In this document: positions 42,985-52,438 of the stretch, piece by piece
Layout: each line of letters starts with the position of its first letter
Position numbering within the stretch: position 1 is the stretch's first letter
Source of the DNA: Bacteroidota bacterium
GTDB taxonomy: Bacteria; Bacteroidota; Bacteroidia; Bacteroidales; Cfx3-03
Length of the DNA stretch: 59,825 nucleotides
Assembly (NCBI GenBank): GCA_013390605.1
Contig: JACAUB010000001.1
Coordinates: 68,152 to 127,976, forward strand
Reading direction: 5' to 3'
The notes under the pieces: model-generated
What the model saw: the letters and a program-made list of their open reading frames with translations, nothing else
What the model was told of the DNA's origin: nothing
Database searches by the model: none
Program-made: the position numbers and the translations under genes

Positions 42985-45549
42985 ATGAGGCGTAATAGGA
43001 TTATTCCGGGTTCGTCAGGATTGAAGGCTCAAATTATTATAGGCTTCAGTTTAACCATTCTGGCAGTAGGGATTGCAGGGTATATCGCTTTTAATAGTAC
43101 CCGGCAATTAATAGATTCGCTTGTAACACTGACACAACCAAATCCTAAATTGGACAGGCTTGAAGAGGCTTTGCGAAGTGCTACTATGGCCGAAAATAGC
43201 ATCCGGCTCTATTCTATTACGCATAATGATGTAGATTTTAAAGCTTATACTTCTTCTATACAACAAGTAGATGCCAATTTAAAGGTACTTAAAAAACTGT
43301 TTAATGATGATAAAGCTCAACGTAACCTACTTCGGGATGTTAGTAAGTTGTTGAATAAAAAAATGCGAAATATCAGGGCCTTTATCGAGTTTAAACGTGG
43401 GCGCGACTCGTTAATGGATGCCTCGATGAATTGGGATCAAATAGCGCAAAGTACAGCAGATTCAATAAGGTTAAAGCTTCGAACCCGGACCTACTCTGTT
43501 ACCACCTATGATACAATTGTTTCAAAGAAGGCTACCGCTGTGAATAAAGAGGTTGTGAAGCGAAACCTATTTAATCGGTTACTTGGTAAAAAAAAGAAGG
43601 CTGAACCTGAGCCAAAGTTACTTCCGAGAGTGCTTGCCAAAACACGTGTAATTACCGATTCCAGTTATACTGCTATTAGAGATACTACTTATATAGGGCG
43701 ACTAAAACGTGTATACCAAGTGAATCGGCAGAAACAGATGGATTGGGATACCGAATTGACACATAGAGAAGCACAACTCATTAAGATGAATGGAAAGATG
43801 ATCTCGTCGTTGATGGAGCTCATTGGGTTGCTTAAAAGAGCTGAGCAGGTACGGCAAGAGGCTGGTGCAATTGCTGCTTCAGAAATTGGAAATCGCGCTA
43901 TTGTGATTATTTCGGTTGTTGCAGGATTAGCTTTGCTCACCGTTATTGTGTTTACCATATTTATTTTTCAAGGTATTCGTAAGAATACGTTACTCAATAA
44001 GCAGCTCGTCATTGCAAAGCAGGAAGCTGAACATCTGGCTAGTGTAAAAGAGGAGTTCTTAGCTAATATGAGTCATGAAATCCGAACGCCTTTAAATGCT
44101 ATTATTGGATTTTCTGATCGATTATCGCAAACACCACTTGTCCCAAAGCAGCTAGAGTTTATTACTGCAGTTCAGAAATCATCCGATTTCTTATTGGCCA
44201 CTGTTAACGATATTCTTGACTTCTCAAAGATAGAAGCCGGTAAACTTAGGATCGATTCAATTCCTTTCGAGCCGGCAGCCATTGTTGCTGAAATTGCCAA
44301 CACAATGCAGCTTCAGGCTGAAAAGAAAAAGCTTACGTTGACAATCGATACTTCAGCGATTGAAGGTCTGGTTGTTATGGGCGATCCAATGCGCTTAAAG
44401 CAGATATTAATTAATCTTACCAATAATGGCATAAAATTTACAGATACCGGATTTGTTAAGATTATTGTTTCCAAAATTGAGGAGACTGAACCTGTTTTGA
44501 AATTTCAGGTGGCTGATACCGGAATAGGGATTGATGCAGATAAACAGGATTTGATCTTTGATGCCTTTAGTCAGGCAGATGCTTCCTCTACACGTCGATT
44601 TAGTGGTACAGGATTAGGTCTGGCTATCTGCAAGAAACTTGTTGAATTACAAAATGGTACAATAACTGTTGAAAGTATGGAAGGTGAAGGCTCTTTGTTT
44701 ACAGTTATTATTCCTTATGTATTGGCTCCCGAACAACAGATTTTACTCGAACAAAAAGCAGCATATAGCCCAAATCTATCAAGACTAGCCAATAAATATT
44801 TGCTGTTGGTTGATGATGATGAATACAATCTTCAGCTCACCCGCATGATGCTTGAAGAGTGGGGGCTTCATTTTGATGAAGTCAGAAATGGATTAGATGC
44901 CATGGAATTGGTGCTGCGTAATAATTATGATTTAGTTCTGACTGATATTCATATGCCAGAAGTGAGTGGTTTGCAGTTGACAAGATATATCCGGGCAATT
45001 GAGGATGCACATAAATCGGCTACTCCGGTCATTGCTTTTACCGCTAATGTGATGAAAGATGATTTAGAAAATTATATGAAATCGGGTGTCAATGACTTTC
45101 TTCTGAAACCATTTACCAGAGATCAGGTTCTGGAAAAAATCATGAATGTATTTGAGATGGAAGAAGACCTTACTATCACTTCCAGAGATGTCGTTGAAGT
45201 TGTCGATCCGGATGCTTGTAAGGAGATTACAGCGCTGAGAAAGTTTACCGGAGATGATGTGGATTCGTTACAAATTGTTATTCGATCGTTTCTAGAGAAT
45301 GGTGAGTCGAATTTGAAGCTGCTTAATGATTTTTATGAAGGAAATGAGCTTAAAGAAGTAGGAGTGGTAGCCCATAAGATGCTTACTCCATTCTCGCAAT
45401 TAGGAGATAATCGGGTTGTCCCTATTCTGATGAAATTAGAACGATTAGCTGAATTGGATGTTCTACCCGAAGAGAAGAATGATTTGATCACATCATTAAG
45501 CCAAGAGTGTAACACCATCTTTAAAACATTAAGGGACGCTGTTGTATAA
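42985..45549 (+). CDS. Hybrid sensor histidine kinase (HisKA-HATPase-REC-HPt)
   Basis: 854 residues. TM1 (about 14-34) and TM2 (about 305-330) bracket a periplasmic sensor region of about 270 residues with a very basic, Lys/Arg-rich middle stretch. Then HisKA with phospho-His364 (NMSHEIRTPLNAIIGF), HATPase (GTGLGLAICKKLVELQNG), REC with Asp654 (LVLTDIHMPEVSGL) and a C-terminal HPt domain with His797 (AHKMLTPFSQLGDN). This ArcB-like four-domain set supports a phosphorelay. The next gene, convergent, is a sigma-54 activator and may be the output. Confidence 0.93.
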   Translation: MRRNRIIPGSSGLKAQIIIGFSLTILAVGIAGYIAFNSTRQLIDSLVTLTQPNPKLDRLEEALRSATMAENSIRLYSITHNDVDFKAYTSSIQQVDANLKVLKKLFNDDKAQRNLLRDVSKLLNKKMRNIRAFIEFKRGRDSLMDASMNWDQIAQSTADSIRLKLRTRTYSVTTYDTIVSKKATAVNKEVVKRNLFNRLLGKKKKAEPEPKLLPRVLAKTRVITDSSYTAIRDTTYIGRLKRVYQVNRQKQMDWDTELTHREAQLIKMNGKMISSLMELIGLLKRAEQVRQEAGAIAASEIGNRAIVIISVVAGLALLTVIVFTIFIFQGIRKNTLLNKQLVIAKQEAEHLASVKEEFLANMSHEIRTPLNAIIGFSDRLSQTPLVPKQLEFITAVQKSSDFLLATVNDILDFSKIEAGKLRIDSIPFEPAAIVAEIANTMQLQAEKKKLTLTIDTSAIEGLVVMGDPMRLKQILINLTNNGIKFTDTGFVKIIVSKIEETEPVLKFQVADTGIGIDADKQDLIFDAFSQADASSTRRFSGTGLGLAICKKLVELQNGTITVESMEGEGSLFTVIIPYVLAPEQQILLEQKAAYSPNLSRLANKYLLLVDDDEYNLQLTRMMLEEWGLHFDEVRNGLDAMELVLRNNYDLVLTDIHMPEVSGLQLTRYIRAIEDAHKSATPVIAFTANVMKDDLENYMKSGVNDFLLKPFTRDQVLEKIMNVFEMEEDLTITSRDVVEVVDPDACKEITALRKFTGDDVDSLQIVIRSFLENGESNLKLLNDFYEGNELKEVGVVAHKMLTPFSQLGDNRVVPILMKLERLAELDVLPEEKNDLITSLSQECNTIFKTLRDAVV

Positions 45550-45605
45550 AACCTGACTGGTGAAAATTTGCAATCGCACCACTTAGTTGTGAACCCGTGA
45601 ACTGC

Positions 45606-45636
45606 ACCATATTATCTATCCGTACAATGATATGGT
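45606..45636. repeat. Inverted repeat ACCATATTAT/ATGATATGGT
   Basis: Ten-base arms with one mismatch and an 11-nt loop, near the kinase end. Confidence 0.45.
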
Positions 45637-45766
45637 AGTATACAAATCCTGTCTAAATAAACGTTAGTTACAAATCCATATAAGCTATTGCCAATATAAT
45701 ACAACTACTGGGTATATCCAGATTAACAAAGAAGATCGTGTAAGGTCTCGTTAATGTTGCTTGCAA

Positions 45767-45812
45767 GGAGAAATCTGCGTATGAGATGCCAGCCATTAAA
45801 AAAGATTTCTCC
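45767..45812. repeat. Long-loop hairpin GGAGAAATC/GATTTCTCC
   Basis: Perfect 9-bp arms around a 28-nt loop. Confidence 0.45.
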
Positions 45813-45818
45813 CTACGA

Positions 45819-45849
45819 TTATTATTTCACTTATACAATGAAATAATAA
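45819..45849. terminator. AT-rich hairpin TTATTATTTCA/TGAAATAATAA
   Basis: Perfect 11-bp arms before the end of the sigma-54 activator gene. It is a likely terminator, though the stem is weak because it is AT-rich. Confidence 0.5.
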
Positions 45850-45885
45850 AATTGACTCTTTATACAGTTTTTTCTGAGAGATTTC

Positions 45886-47241
45886 TTATCCCTCAATACC
45901 ATACTGTTTCAGTTTATTATAAAGCGTTTTACGGTCAATGTTCAATAAGCGGGCTGCTTTAGATTTATTATAATGTACTTTTTCAAGTGTAGAGACAATC
46001 ACAGATCTCTCATTTTGCTCTGCTATCACCTTTAAGTCTGTAGTTGATCCGGAAATGATATTTGAGTAACCATGTGTAGCCGAAACCATTTCAACGGGTA
46101 ACCCATCGGTGGTAATTTGATTATCCGAAGCTAATAAAACAGCACGTTTAATTACATTTTTCATCTCTCTTATGTTGCCTGGCCATGAATAACTATGCAG
46201 CAATTCAAGTACATCGGGAGAAAATGATTTAACAGATTTGTTTAGTTCTCCATTGGCCAGTTCTAGAAAATGAGTTGCAAATACCTTGATGTCGTCAGGA
46301 CGATCACGTAGAGGAGGGGCTTCAATCTTAAATTCGTTGAGTCGATGATATAGATCTTCGCGAAAAACACCCTTCTTTACAGCTTCCGATAGATCTTCAT
46401 TAGATGCTACAATGATTCTTACATCAACTGGTATATCTTTATTACCACCAATTTTTCTAATACGTCGTTCCTGTGTTGCTCTTAACAACTTAAGTTGAAT
46501 CTCGTAAGATAAGTTTCCAATTTCATCCAGAAAGAGTGTTCCTCCATTTGCCAATTCAAACTGACCCTGTTTTTCACTCACTGCATCAGTGAACGATCCC
46601 TTAACATGTCCAAATAGTTCACTTCCGGCTAATTCCTTTGATAATGCGCCACAATCAACAGCCATAAAGGGTTTGTCGCTACGTTTGCTCTTTTGATGAA
46701 TCATGCGCGCTACGTATTCTTTGCCTGTACCACTTTCGCCCTGAATAATGACAGACATGGACGTTGGGGCAACAAGGTCAATATAACGTTCTACCTTTGA
46801 GGCGGTTTGGCTGGCCCCCGAGATGTAGTGAAAGTTCGCTTTTGGCATCATCTGGCCACTTCCGGTTTCCGTTTCTTCCGCTGCCTTTTCAAAGGCGCCT
46901 TTCATTGCGGCCAGAATCTCATCAGGATTGATGGGCTTAGTAACATATTCATAAGCCCCCATCTTAATGGCTCTGATGGCTACACGGATATCGGCATAAC
47001 GTGTCATTATAATTACCGGGAGTTTCGGTCGGATTAATCTGATATCTTTTAATAGCTCAAGGCCATCTTTATCTGGTAAACGAAAATCACATAATGCAAT
47101 ATCGAACTGTTCATCGCGAACAGCTTTTAATGATTCAGCAGCACTAAATGCTTCACGAACTGAATACCCTTTATTGGTTAAAAAGGTTCTGAGCATAGTG
47201 CAAAAAGTGGGATCATCGTCAATTACAAGAACTCTCTTCAT
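45886..47241 (-). CDS. Sigma-54-dependent response regulator, NtrC/AtoC family
   Basis: 451 residues: receiver (1-120, phospho-Asp52), AAA+ domain (about 140-370; Walker A GESGTGKE at 168-175, GNxxREMKN later) and a Fis-type helix-turn-helix at the C-terminus (about 410-450; KSKAARLLNIDRKTLYNKLKQ). The sigma-54 contact loop GAFTGA is replaced by GSFTDA at 215-220, so sigma-54 dependence needs care. It has its own promoter and is convergent with a hybrid kinase whose HPt domain could phosphorylate it. Confidence 0.93.
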   Translation of the reverse strand: MKRVLVIDDDPTFCTMLRTFLTNKGYSVREAFSAAESLKAVRDEQFDIALCDFRLPDKDGLELLKDIRLIRPKLPVIIMTRYADIRVAIRAIKMGAYEYVTKPINPDEILAAMKGAFEKAAEETETGSGQMMPKANFHYISGASQTASKVERYIDLVAPTSMSVIIQGESGTGKEYVARMIHQKSKRSDKPFMAVDCGALSKELAGSELFGHVKGSFTDAVSEKQGQFELANGGTLFLDEIGNLSYEIQLKLLRATQERRIRKIGGNKDIPVDVRIIVASNEDLSEAVKKGVFREDLYHRLNEFKIEAPPLRDRPDDIKVFATHFLELANGELNKSVKSFSPDVLELLHSYSWPGNIREMKNVIKRAVLLASDNQITTDGLPVEMVSATHGYSNIISGSTTDLKVIAEQNERSVIVSTLEKVHYNKSKAARLLNIDRKTLYNKLKQYGIEG

Positions 47242-47279
47242 TAGGTATTTATTGATGTTTTATGATCATCTAACTTCGG

Positions 47280-47287
47280 CAAAGATA
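47280..47287 (-). promoter_or_regulatory. -7 promoter box of the sigma-54 activator gene
   Basis: TATCTTTG on the minus strand, 39 nt before the ATG, in the gap after radA. It shows that the regulator need not depend on the radA transcript. Confidence 0.55.
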
Positions 47288-47296
47288 ATGATTTTC

Positions 47297-48655
47297 TCAC
47301 CCGAATAGATTGGAAAAGACCTCTTCAATTTTACTCACTTTAATAAGTTCGATTCCTAAACTTTTTAAGTTGTGCGAATTATGCTTTGAAATAAATATCT
47401 TTTCAAATCCCATCTTTTCAGCTTCTGCAATACGTTGTTCAATTCTATTTACGGGTCTGATTTCTCCCGAGAGACCCACTTCTGCGGCAAAGCAGGTTTT
47501 GAGTGGAATAGCAATATCCTCTCCTGATGATAAAACAGCACTCATTACAGCTAAATCAATAGCAGGGTCGTCAACTCGGATTCCTCCTGCAATGTTAAGA
47601 AAAACGTCTTTAGTTCCAAGCCTGAATCCGCATCTTTTTTCTAAAACAGCCAATAACATATTGAGTCGGCGGAGGTCGAAGCCGGTAGCCGAACGCTGAG
47701 GTGTTCCATAAACCGCAGTACTTACCAGAGCCTGTGTTTCGATCAGCATGGGCCTGATCCCTTCAACGGTTGAAGCAATAGCTACTCCACTAAAATTTTC
47801 GTGATGTCGATTGATGAGAATTTCTGATGGTGACGAAATCTCACGTAATCCGGCGCTCATCATTTCATAGATGCCAAGCTCCGAAGTGGATCCAAATCGA
47901 TTTTTGATCGAGCGTAAAATACGATAACCATAGTTACGCTCTCCTTCAAACTGAAGAACAGCATCAACCATGTGCTCTAACACTTTCGGTCCGGCAAGCG
48001 AACCATCTTTTGTGATGTGTCCTATTAGTAATACCGGGGTATTTGTCTGTTTGGCAAAACGTTGAAGCTCTGATGCACACTCTCTGATTTGCGAAACACT
48101 TCCAGGTGATGAATCTATCAGATCCGTTTGTAGTGTTTGAATAGAATCGATAATTACCACTTCCGGTTTCAAAATTTCAATTTGGCGGAAAATATTTTGA
48201 GTGGCTGTTTCAGTAAGGATAAAACAATCGCTTTTTAGATTGCCAATACGTTCTGCACGCATTCTGATTTGTTGATCACTCTCTTCACCACTAACATACA
48301 GTATCTTCAAACTGTTCATGGAGAGAGCTACTTGCAGCAGTAAGGTCGACTTGCCAATTCCTGGTTCACCTCCAATCAATACCACCGAACCGGGCACCAA
48401 TCCACCACCAAGCACTCTGTTGAGTTCCGCATTATGTGTATCGATTCTGGTCTCGGTAATGGCTTCTATCTGATCTAATTTAATAGCCATGGGGGCTTTT
48501 CCTGTAGCCGAGAATTTTTGTTTGGCAGGTTCGTTTAATTGGATAACCTCTTCCACATAAGTGTTCCATTCTCCGCAGGTCGGACATTTTCCAAGCCACT
48601 TTGATGCTTGTGCACCGCAGCTTTGACAGAAAAAGGAGGTTTTTGCTTTTGCCAT
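47297..48655 (-). CDS. radA: DNA repair protein RadA
   Basis: 452 residues: zinc finger (CQSCGAQASKWLGKCPTCGEW, residues about 9-29), RecA-like ATPase (Walker A GGEPGIGKSTL), the RadA signature KNRFGSTSELGIYEM and a Lon-protease-like C-terminal domain (GGIRVDDPAIDLAVMSAVLSS). Branch migration in recombination and repair. It is immediately upstream of the sigma-54 activator gene but separated by that gene's promoter. Confidence 0.95.
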   Translation of the reverse strand: MAKAKTSFFCQSCGAQASKWLGKCPTCGEWNTYVEEVIQLNEPAKQKFSATGKAPMAIKLDQIEAITETRIDTHNAELNRVLGGGLVPGSVVLIGGEPGIGKSTLLLQVALSMNSLKILYVSGEESDQQIRMRAERIGNLKSDCFILTETATQNIFRQIEILKPEVVIIDSIQTLQTDLIDSSPGSVSQIRECASELQRFAKQTNTPVLLIGHITKDGSLAGPKVLEHMVDAVLQFEGERNYGYRILRSIKNRFGSTSELGIYEMMSAGLREISSPSEILINRHHENFSGVAIASTVEGIRPMLIETQALVSTAVYGTPQRSATGFDLRRLNMLLAVLEKRCGFRLGTKDVFLNIAGGIRVDDPAIDLAVMSAVLSSGEDIAIPLKTCFAAEVGLSGEIRPVNRIEQRIAEAEKMGFEKIFISKHNSHNLKSLGIELIKVSKIEEVFSNLFG

Positions 48656-48932
48656 TCTGGTTTTTCTTTTTACGAAGGTAGTAATTTTGAATGAAGATAT
48701 TCTATTAAGCCCGGCAAACTATACCGAGATACTTAGTTTTTGCGTCAGATTACAGATAGTTTAACACATATTGAAAATGTGTGAATGATGTATCTTCTTT
48801 CGAAAGTTTTGTAATATATGCGAAGTCTTAAGTGTTTATATTTGTGCGTGTTAATGCGTTTGCATTTATGAATTAAAACAAGTTTCAAATCGTCCTTTAT
48901 AAATTTAGGTGCTTTGATTAAAGAATAGTCAT
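48656..48932. other. Gap between radA and the phosphofructokinase gene
   Basis: 277 nt, divergent promoters. A small hairpin (ACACAT/ATGTGT) lies near 48762-48782. No coding frame is supported. Confidence 0.4.
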
Positions 48933-48940
48933 AACTTTGT
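48933..48940 (+). promoter_or_regulatory. -7 promoter box of the phosphofructokinase gene
   Basis: TAACTTTG, 62 nt before the ATG at 49003, with TTTG at 48914 (spacing of 15 nt is short). It argues against an upstream TTG start at 48937, which would overlap the box. Confidence 0.55.
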
Positions 48941-49002
48941 ACACGCTTAAGATGAAAAGATTGAATCATCTTAGCACATTAATAAACAAATACATACATA
49001 CC

Positions 49003-50325
49003 ATGACGCATAAAGATTTTGAAGTAAAAACACTAGGCAACGCAACGATAAAGTCACCACTAAAACCATCATTCAAGCCGGATGGTTCATCGTTTGGATT
49101 TATTGAAAACGAAGACAGAGTTTTATTTGATGCATCATTGGAACATTTTAATCATTGCAAAGAAACCGGCGAAACGCCTATTTCTTTTGAAAAGGCAGGG
49201 CCTCATCAGCATCTGCTTTTTGAAGCAGCTAAAACAAAAGTTGCTATTGTTACATGTGGTGGACTCTGTCCTGGTTTGAATAATGTTATTCGGAGTATTG
49301 TAAATCAGCTCTATTATCGGTATCGTGTTAGTAATATTATCGGAATAAAATATGGTTACGAAGGTTTTATCTCGAAATACAATCATTCTGTAATCGAACT
49401 TACTCCACAATGTGTTGAAAGTATTCATCTTTTTGGAGGAACAATTCTTGGCTCATCACGTGGACAACAGGATGTAAGCCAGATAGTGGATACACTCAGT
49501 ACATTAAATGTGAATATACTATTTTGTATTGGTGGAGATGGTACTTTGAGAGGGGCACATGCCATTCATGAAGAAATAACACGACGGAACCTAAGGATTT
49601 CAGTGGCTGGAATTCCAAAGACAATTGATAATGACATAAACCTTATTGATAATTCTTTTGGATTTGAAACTGCATTCACGATTGCGAATGATATCATTCG
49701 TAGTGCACATAACGAAGCAATTGGTGCCTATAATGGAATAACGGTATTGAAGCTGATGGGTCGCGATTCAGGGTTTATCGCTGCTTATGCAGCACTCTCG
49801 ATTCAAGAAGTGAATTTTGTTCTTGTCCCCGAGATAAAGTTTGATTTATATGGGCCAAAAGGTTTTCTGCAGGTATTACGTAACCGCCTTGAAAATCGTC
49901 ATCATGCACTGATTGTGGTTGCTGAAGGAACCGGACAATACTTTTTTGATAGCGAAACGTTGCAAAAAGACGCTTCGGGAAATATCAAGAATAATGATAT
50001 TGGCTTATTCTTAAAAGATAAAATATCGGAGCAATTCAAATCTGAAAATTTCCCTTTTACACTTAAGTACATCGACCCCAGTTATATTATTCGCAGTGCT
50101 CCTGCAAATGCTAACGATAGTAAATTCTGTAGCCTCCTTGCTCAGAATGCTGTTCATGCAGCCATGGCTGGTAAAACCGATTTTGTTATCGGACATTGGA
50201 ACAACGAGTTCACCCTACTGCCTATTCCTATTGCTGTAGCGAAACGAAAAAGAATTGATGTGGAAGGTGAATTGTGGTGGAATGTTTTAGAAACCACCGG
50301 ACAGCCTGTCTCGATGAAAAGCTAA
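49003..50325 (+). CDS. 6-phosphofructokinase, group III/PPi-type lineage
   Basis: 440 residues from ATG 49003 (a TTG at 48937 is rejected, see promoter). GGLCPGLNNVIRSIV, then GGDGTLRGA (Gly180) and PKTIDNDI (Lys206). In E. coli-type ATP-PFKs both positions are Gly; in PPi-dependent enzymes they are Asp and Lys. Here they are Gly and Lys, the mixed state of plant-like and kinetoplastid ATP-PFKs, so ATP is the likely donor. Phosphorylates fructose 6-phosphate in glycolysis. Monocistronic and convergent with the hldE-type gene. Confidence 0.93.
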   Translation: MTHKDFEVKTLGNATIKSPLKPSFKPDGSSFGFIENEDRVLFDASLEHFNHCKETGETPISFEKAGPHQHLLFEAAKTKVAIVTCGGLCPGLNNVIRSIVNQLYYRYRVSNIIGIKYGYEGFISKYNHSVIELTPQCVESIHLFGGTILGSSRGQQDVSQIVDTLSTLNVNILFCIGGDGTLRGAHAIHEEITRRNLRISVAGIPKTIDNDINLIDNSFGFETAFTIANDIIRSAHNEAIGAYNGITVLKLMGRDSGFIAAYAALSIQEVNFVLVPEIKFDLYGPKGFLQVLRNRLENRHHALIVVAEGTGQYFFDSETLQKDASGNIKNNDIGLFLKDKISEQFKSENFPFTLKYIDPSYIIRSAPANANDSKFCSLLAQNAVHAAMAGKTDFVIGHWNNEFTLLPIPIAVAKRKRIDVEGELWWNVLETTGQPVSMKS

Positions 50326-50432
50326 ATTTATTGAACCTCATTTTGGTCTTCTTTTAATAATGGCTATCCCTATTTTATCCTTTTAGGATTCTTTGGTCGT
50401 TTATTTAAATCTTATGATTACATCTATAATTA

Positions 50433-50477
50433 TATTATGCCTTCGAAATTATTGAATATAATCCTGAAGGCATAATA
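50433..50477. terminator. Bidirectional hairpin
   Basis: TATTATGCCTTC pairs perfectly with GAAGGCATAATA around a 21-nt loop, between the convergent phosphofructokinase and adenylyltransferase genes. Confidence 0.65.
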
Positions 50478-50577
50478 AGATTATAATGAAATGGGTTTGT
50501 TAAACATTTGAAACCCGAAGGGATGGTATGATTCTTATATTATCAACTTTATTCTGAAACAGAACCACAATATTTGA

Positions 50578-51072
50578 TTAACTATTTTTTATTCTTTCTT
50601 CAATAGCCGAAGTAGAATATCCTGTTAAGTATTCAAGTGTTTCTACAGTGCCTCCTTTTGCAGTTACAATATCGTAGCCCACAATTTCTTCGGGCTTGTA
50701 ATCGGCACCTTTTACTAAGACATCAGGTTTTACTGCATTGATCAGCTCATAAGGTGTGTCTTCATCAAATAATACTACTGCAGAAACAAAGCTTAATGAT
50801 GCAAGCAGCATAGCTCTGGAATGTTGATCGGTAATTGGGCGATGTGGACCTTTAATCCGTGATACGGATGCATCAGTGTTTAATCCAATGACTAGTTTAT
50901 CACCCTTTTCTGCGGCTTTGGCCAAATAGTCTATATGGCCTAAATGCAATATATCAAAGCATCCGTTTGTAAAAACGACTTTACGTCCTTTAAATTCCCA
51001 GATGGCAAGTCTTGATTGCATTTGAGCTGCATCTGTATATATTTTCTTCGTGATATTTTTAAGTACGTTCAT
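50578..51072 (-). CDS. D-glycero-beta-D-manno-heptose 1-phosphate adenylyltransferase-type nucleotidyltransferase
   Basis: 164 residues. KVVFTNGCFDILHLGHIDYL holds the HxGH motif of cytidylyltransferase-like adenylyltransferases, followed by LVIGLNTDASVSRIKG and the end GYSTSAIEERI. It matches the C-terminal domain of HldE (RfaE2), which adenylates heptose 1-phosphate to the ADP-heptose donor of the LPS core. The kinase domain is absent. It overlaps the flippase gene by 14 nt. A GT9 enzyme at 2395-3417 may use the product. Confidence 0.88.
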   Translation of the reverse strand: MNVLKNITKKIYTDAAQMQSRLAIWEFKGRKVVFTNGCFDILHLGHIDYLAKAAEKGDKLVIGLNTDASVSRIKGPHRPITDQHSRAMLLASLSFVSAVVLFDEDTPYELINAVKPDVLVKGADYKPEEIVGYDIVTAKGGTVETLEYLTGYSTSAIEERIKNS

Positions 51073-52078
51073 GTTTCAGCTTATTGAATAGAGGTAAAAG
51101 TAAGAATGATATTGCTCCTGCAACTAACATCATTGCTGTTTGAGCCGACCATATAAGCCAACCCATAGCATAACCTGTTGTTTTAGGAATACCATAAATC
51201 AATAGGGTGCCGGCAACAATAGCCGGGTAGATTCCAATTCCTCCCTGTACAATGATAATACCAATAGTGCCAAACATGACGACAGAAAGTCCTGCATCCA
51301 ATCCAAGTGTTGCGGTTGCTGGCAGACTTAAAAAGACTACCCATGCCATCAATAAATACATTAACCAGATAAACAGTGAATGGAATAGAAAGAGCCAGGG
51401 GCTTTTTAATTTTGATACCGAATAAATTCCCTCTAAAAGCCCTTTTATGAGAGAGGTTATTTTTTGATAAGGCTTTGAAATCAATATTGCTTCACGGAAA
51501 ATAAAAAAGAGTGACACTAATCCAACAATACTACCTAAAAATATCCAGGTGATGGTACCGGCAAAATCTACACCGGGGCTCAATTTGGCTGCCAGCGGTT
51601 CATAAACCTGACTTTCAATATAGCCATATAGTTTAGCACGCTGAAAAAAGATATTTATAAAAAACAGAAGGAGAAAGATGACAAAGTCTATTGCACGTTC
51701 TGTTAAAACCGTTCCAAATGATTTGTTAAAAGGAATCTTCTCATAGCGGGTTAATACACCGCAACGACTAACTTCACCCAGACGAGGCAATGCCAGATTA
51801 GCCAGATAACCGATAAATACAGAGAAAAAAACATTCCATAGCCTTGGTTTATAACCCATTGGCTCTAGTAGCATTCTCCATCTTAATGTTCGGCTAAAGT
51901 GGCTGATAATTCCCAAAAAGATAGAGGCAATTAGCCACCAGTAATTTGCTTTTTCAAGCGAAAGAAGAATTTCAGATTTCTCTTTCGTTCCTAGGTTTGC
52001 AAGAAAAAGCCAGATGAAGAAGCATCCCAGACCCAGAAAGAAGATGATTCTAAGGGCTGTAAAAAGTTTTTTTTTCAA
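51059..52078 (-). CDS. UPF0104/lysylphosphatidylglycerol synthase-like membrane protein
   Basis: 339 residues with about eight membrane helices. The family pattern RTLRWRMLLEPMGYKPRLWNVFFSVFIGYLANLALPRLGEVSR is clear, and the later GGIGIYPAIVAG is conserved. Family members are proposed lipid or glycolipid flippases; the fused cytosolic synthase domain of MprF is absent. It begins 3 nt after panD and overlaps the next gene by 14 nt, so it is translationally coupled. Role unknown; possibly envelope lipid transport. Confidence 0.82.
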   Translation of the reverse strand: MKKKLFTALRIIFFLGLGCFFIWLFLANLGTKEKSEILLSLEKANYWWLIASIFLGIISHFSRTLRWRMLLEPMGYKPRLWNVFFSVFIGYLANLALPRLGEVSRCGVLTRYEKIPFNKSFGTVLTERAIDFVIFLLLFFINIFFQRAKLYGYIESQVYEPLAAKLSPGVDFAGTITWIFLGSIVGLVSLFFIFREAILISKPYQKITSLIKGLLEGIYSVSKLKSPWLFLFHSLFIWLMYLLMAWVVFLSLPATATLGLDAGLSVVMFGTIGIIIVQGGIGIYPAIVAGTLLIYGIPKTTGYAMGWLIWSAQTAMMLVAGAISFLLLPLFNKLKHERT

Positions 52079-52081
52079 AGG

Positions 52082-52429
52082 TTATCGTAGTTTATTGTTG
52101 CTGTCAGGGAATACAATCGTGGGAACAAAGCTTTTAGCCTCTTCAAAATCAAGCGTACAATACGAAACAATAATCACAAGGTCGTTCACTGCAAACTTAC
52201 GAGCTGCAGCGCCATTAAGTGTGATTACTCCAGAACCACGTGCACCCTTAATGATATACGTTTCTATACGTTCGCCATTATTGATATTGAGTACCCCAAC
52301 CTTTTCATGTTCAATGAAATTAGCAGCATCCATCAAGTCTTCATCAATGGTAATACTGCCAATATAGTTCAGATCGGCTTGGGTTACCGTCGCCCTGTGT
52401 ATTTTAGATTTTAAAACTTCAATTAACAT
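52082..52429 (-). CDS. panD: Aspartate 1-decarboxylase
   Basis: 115 residues. The self-cleavage site Gly24-Ser25 lies in YIGSITID, generating the pyruvoyl cofactor. [31 protein letters not shown] and [10 protein letters not shown] are PanD blocks. Makes beta-alanine for pantothenate. It begins 9 nt after panC and precedes the flippase gene by 3 nt. Confidence 0.96.
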   Translation of the reverse strand: MLIEVLKSKIHRATVTQADLNYIGSITIDEDLMDAANFIEHEKVGVLNINNGERIETYIIKGARGSGVITLNGAAARKFAVNDLVIIVSYCTLDFEEAKSFVPTIVFPDSNNKLR

Positions 52430-52438
52430 AATACAAAA

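Larger units (their letters stand above)
45550..45885. other. 336-nt gap with three hairpins
   Basis: Between the convergent kinase and sigma-54 activator genes. It holds three hairpins: 45606-45636, 45767-45812 and 45819-45849. No protein frame or known RNA family is recognised. Confidence 0.5.

Noticed and set aside
48745..48969. Minus-strand frame of 74 codons before the phosphofructokinase gene
   Set aside because: It spans the plus-strand promoter box and has no start signal or recognisable pattern.
48937..49002. Upstream TTG start for the phosphofructokinase
   Set aside because: The codon lies inside the TAACTTTG promoter box and the added 22 residues match nothing in the family.
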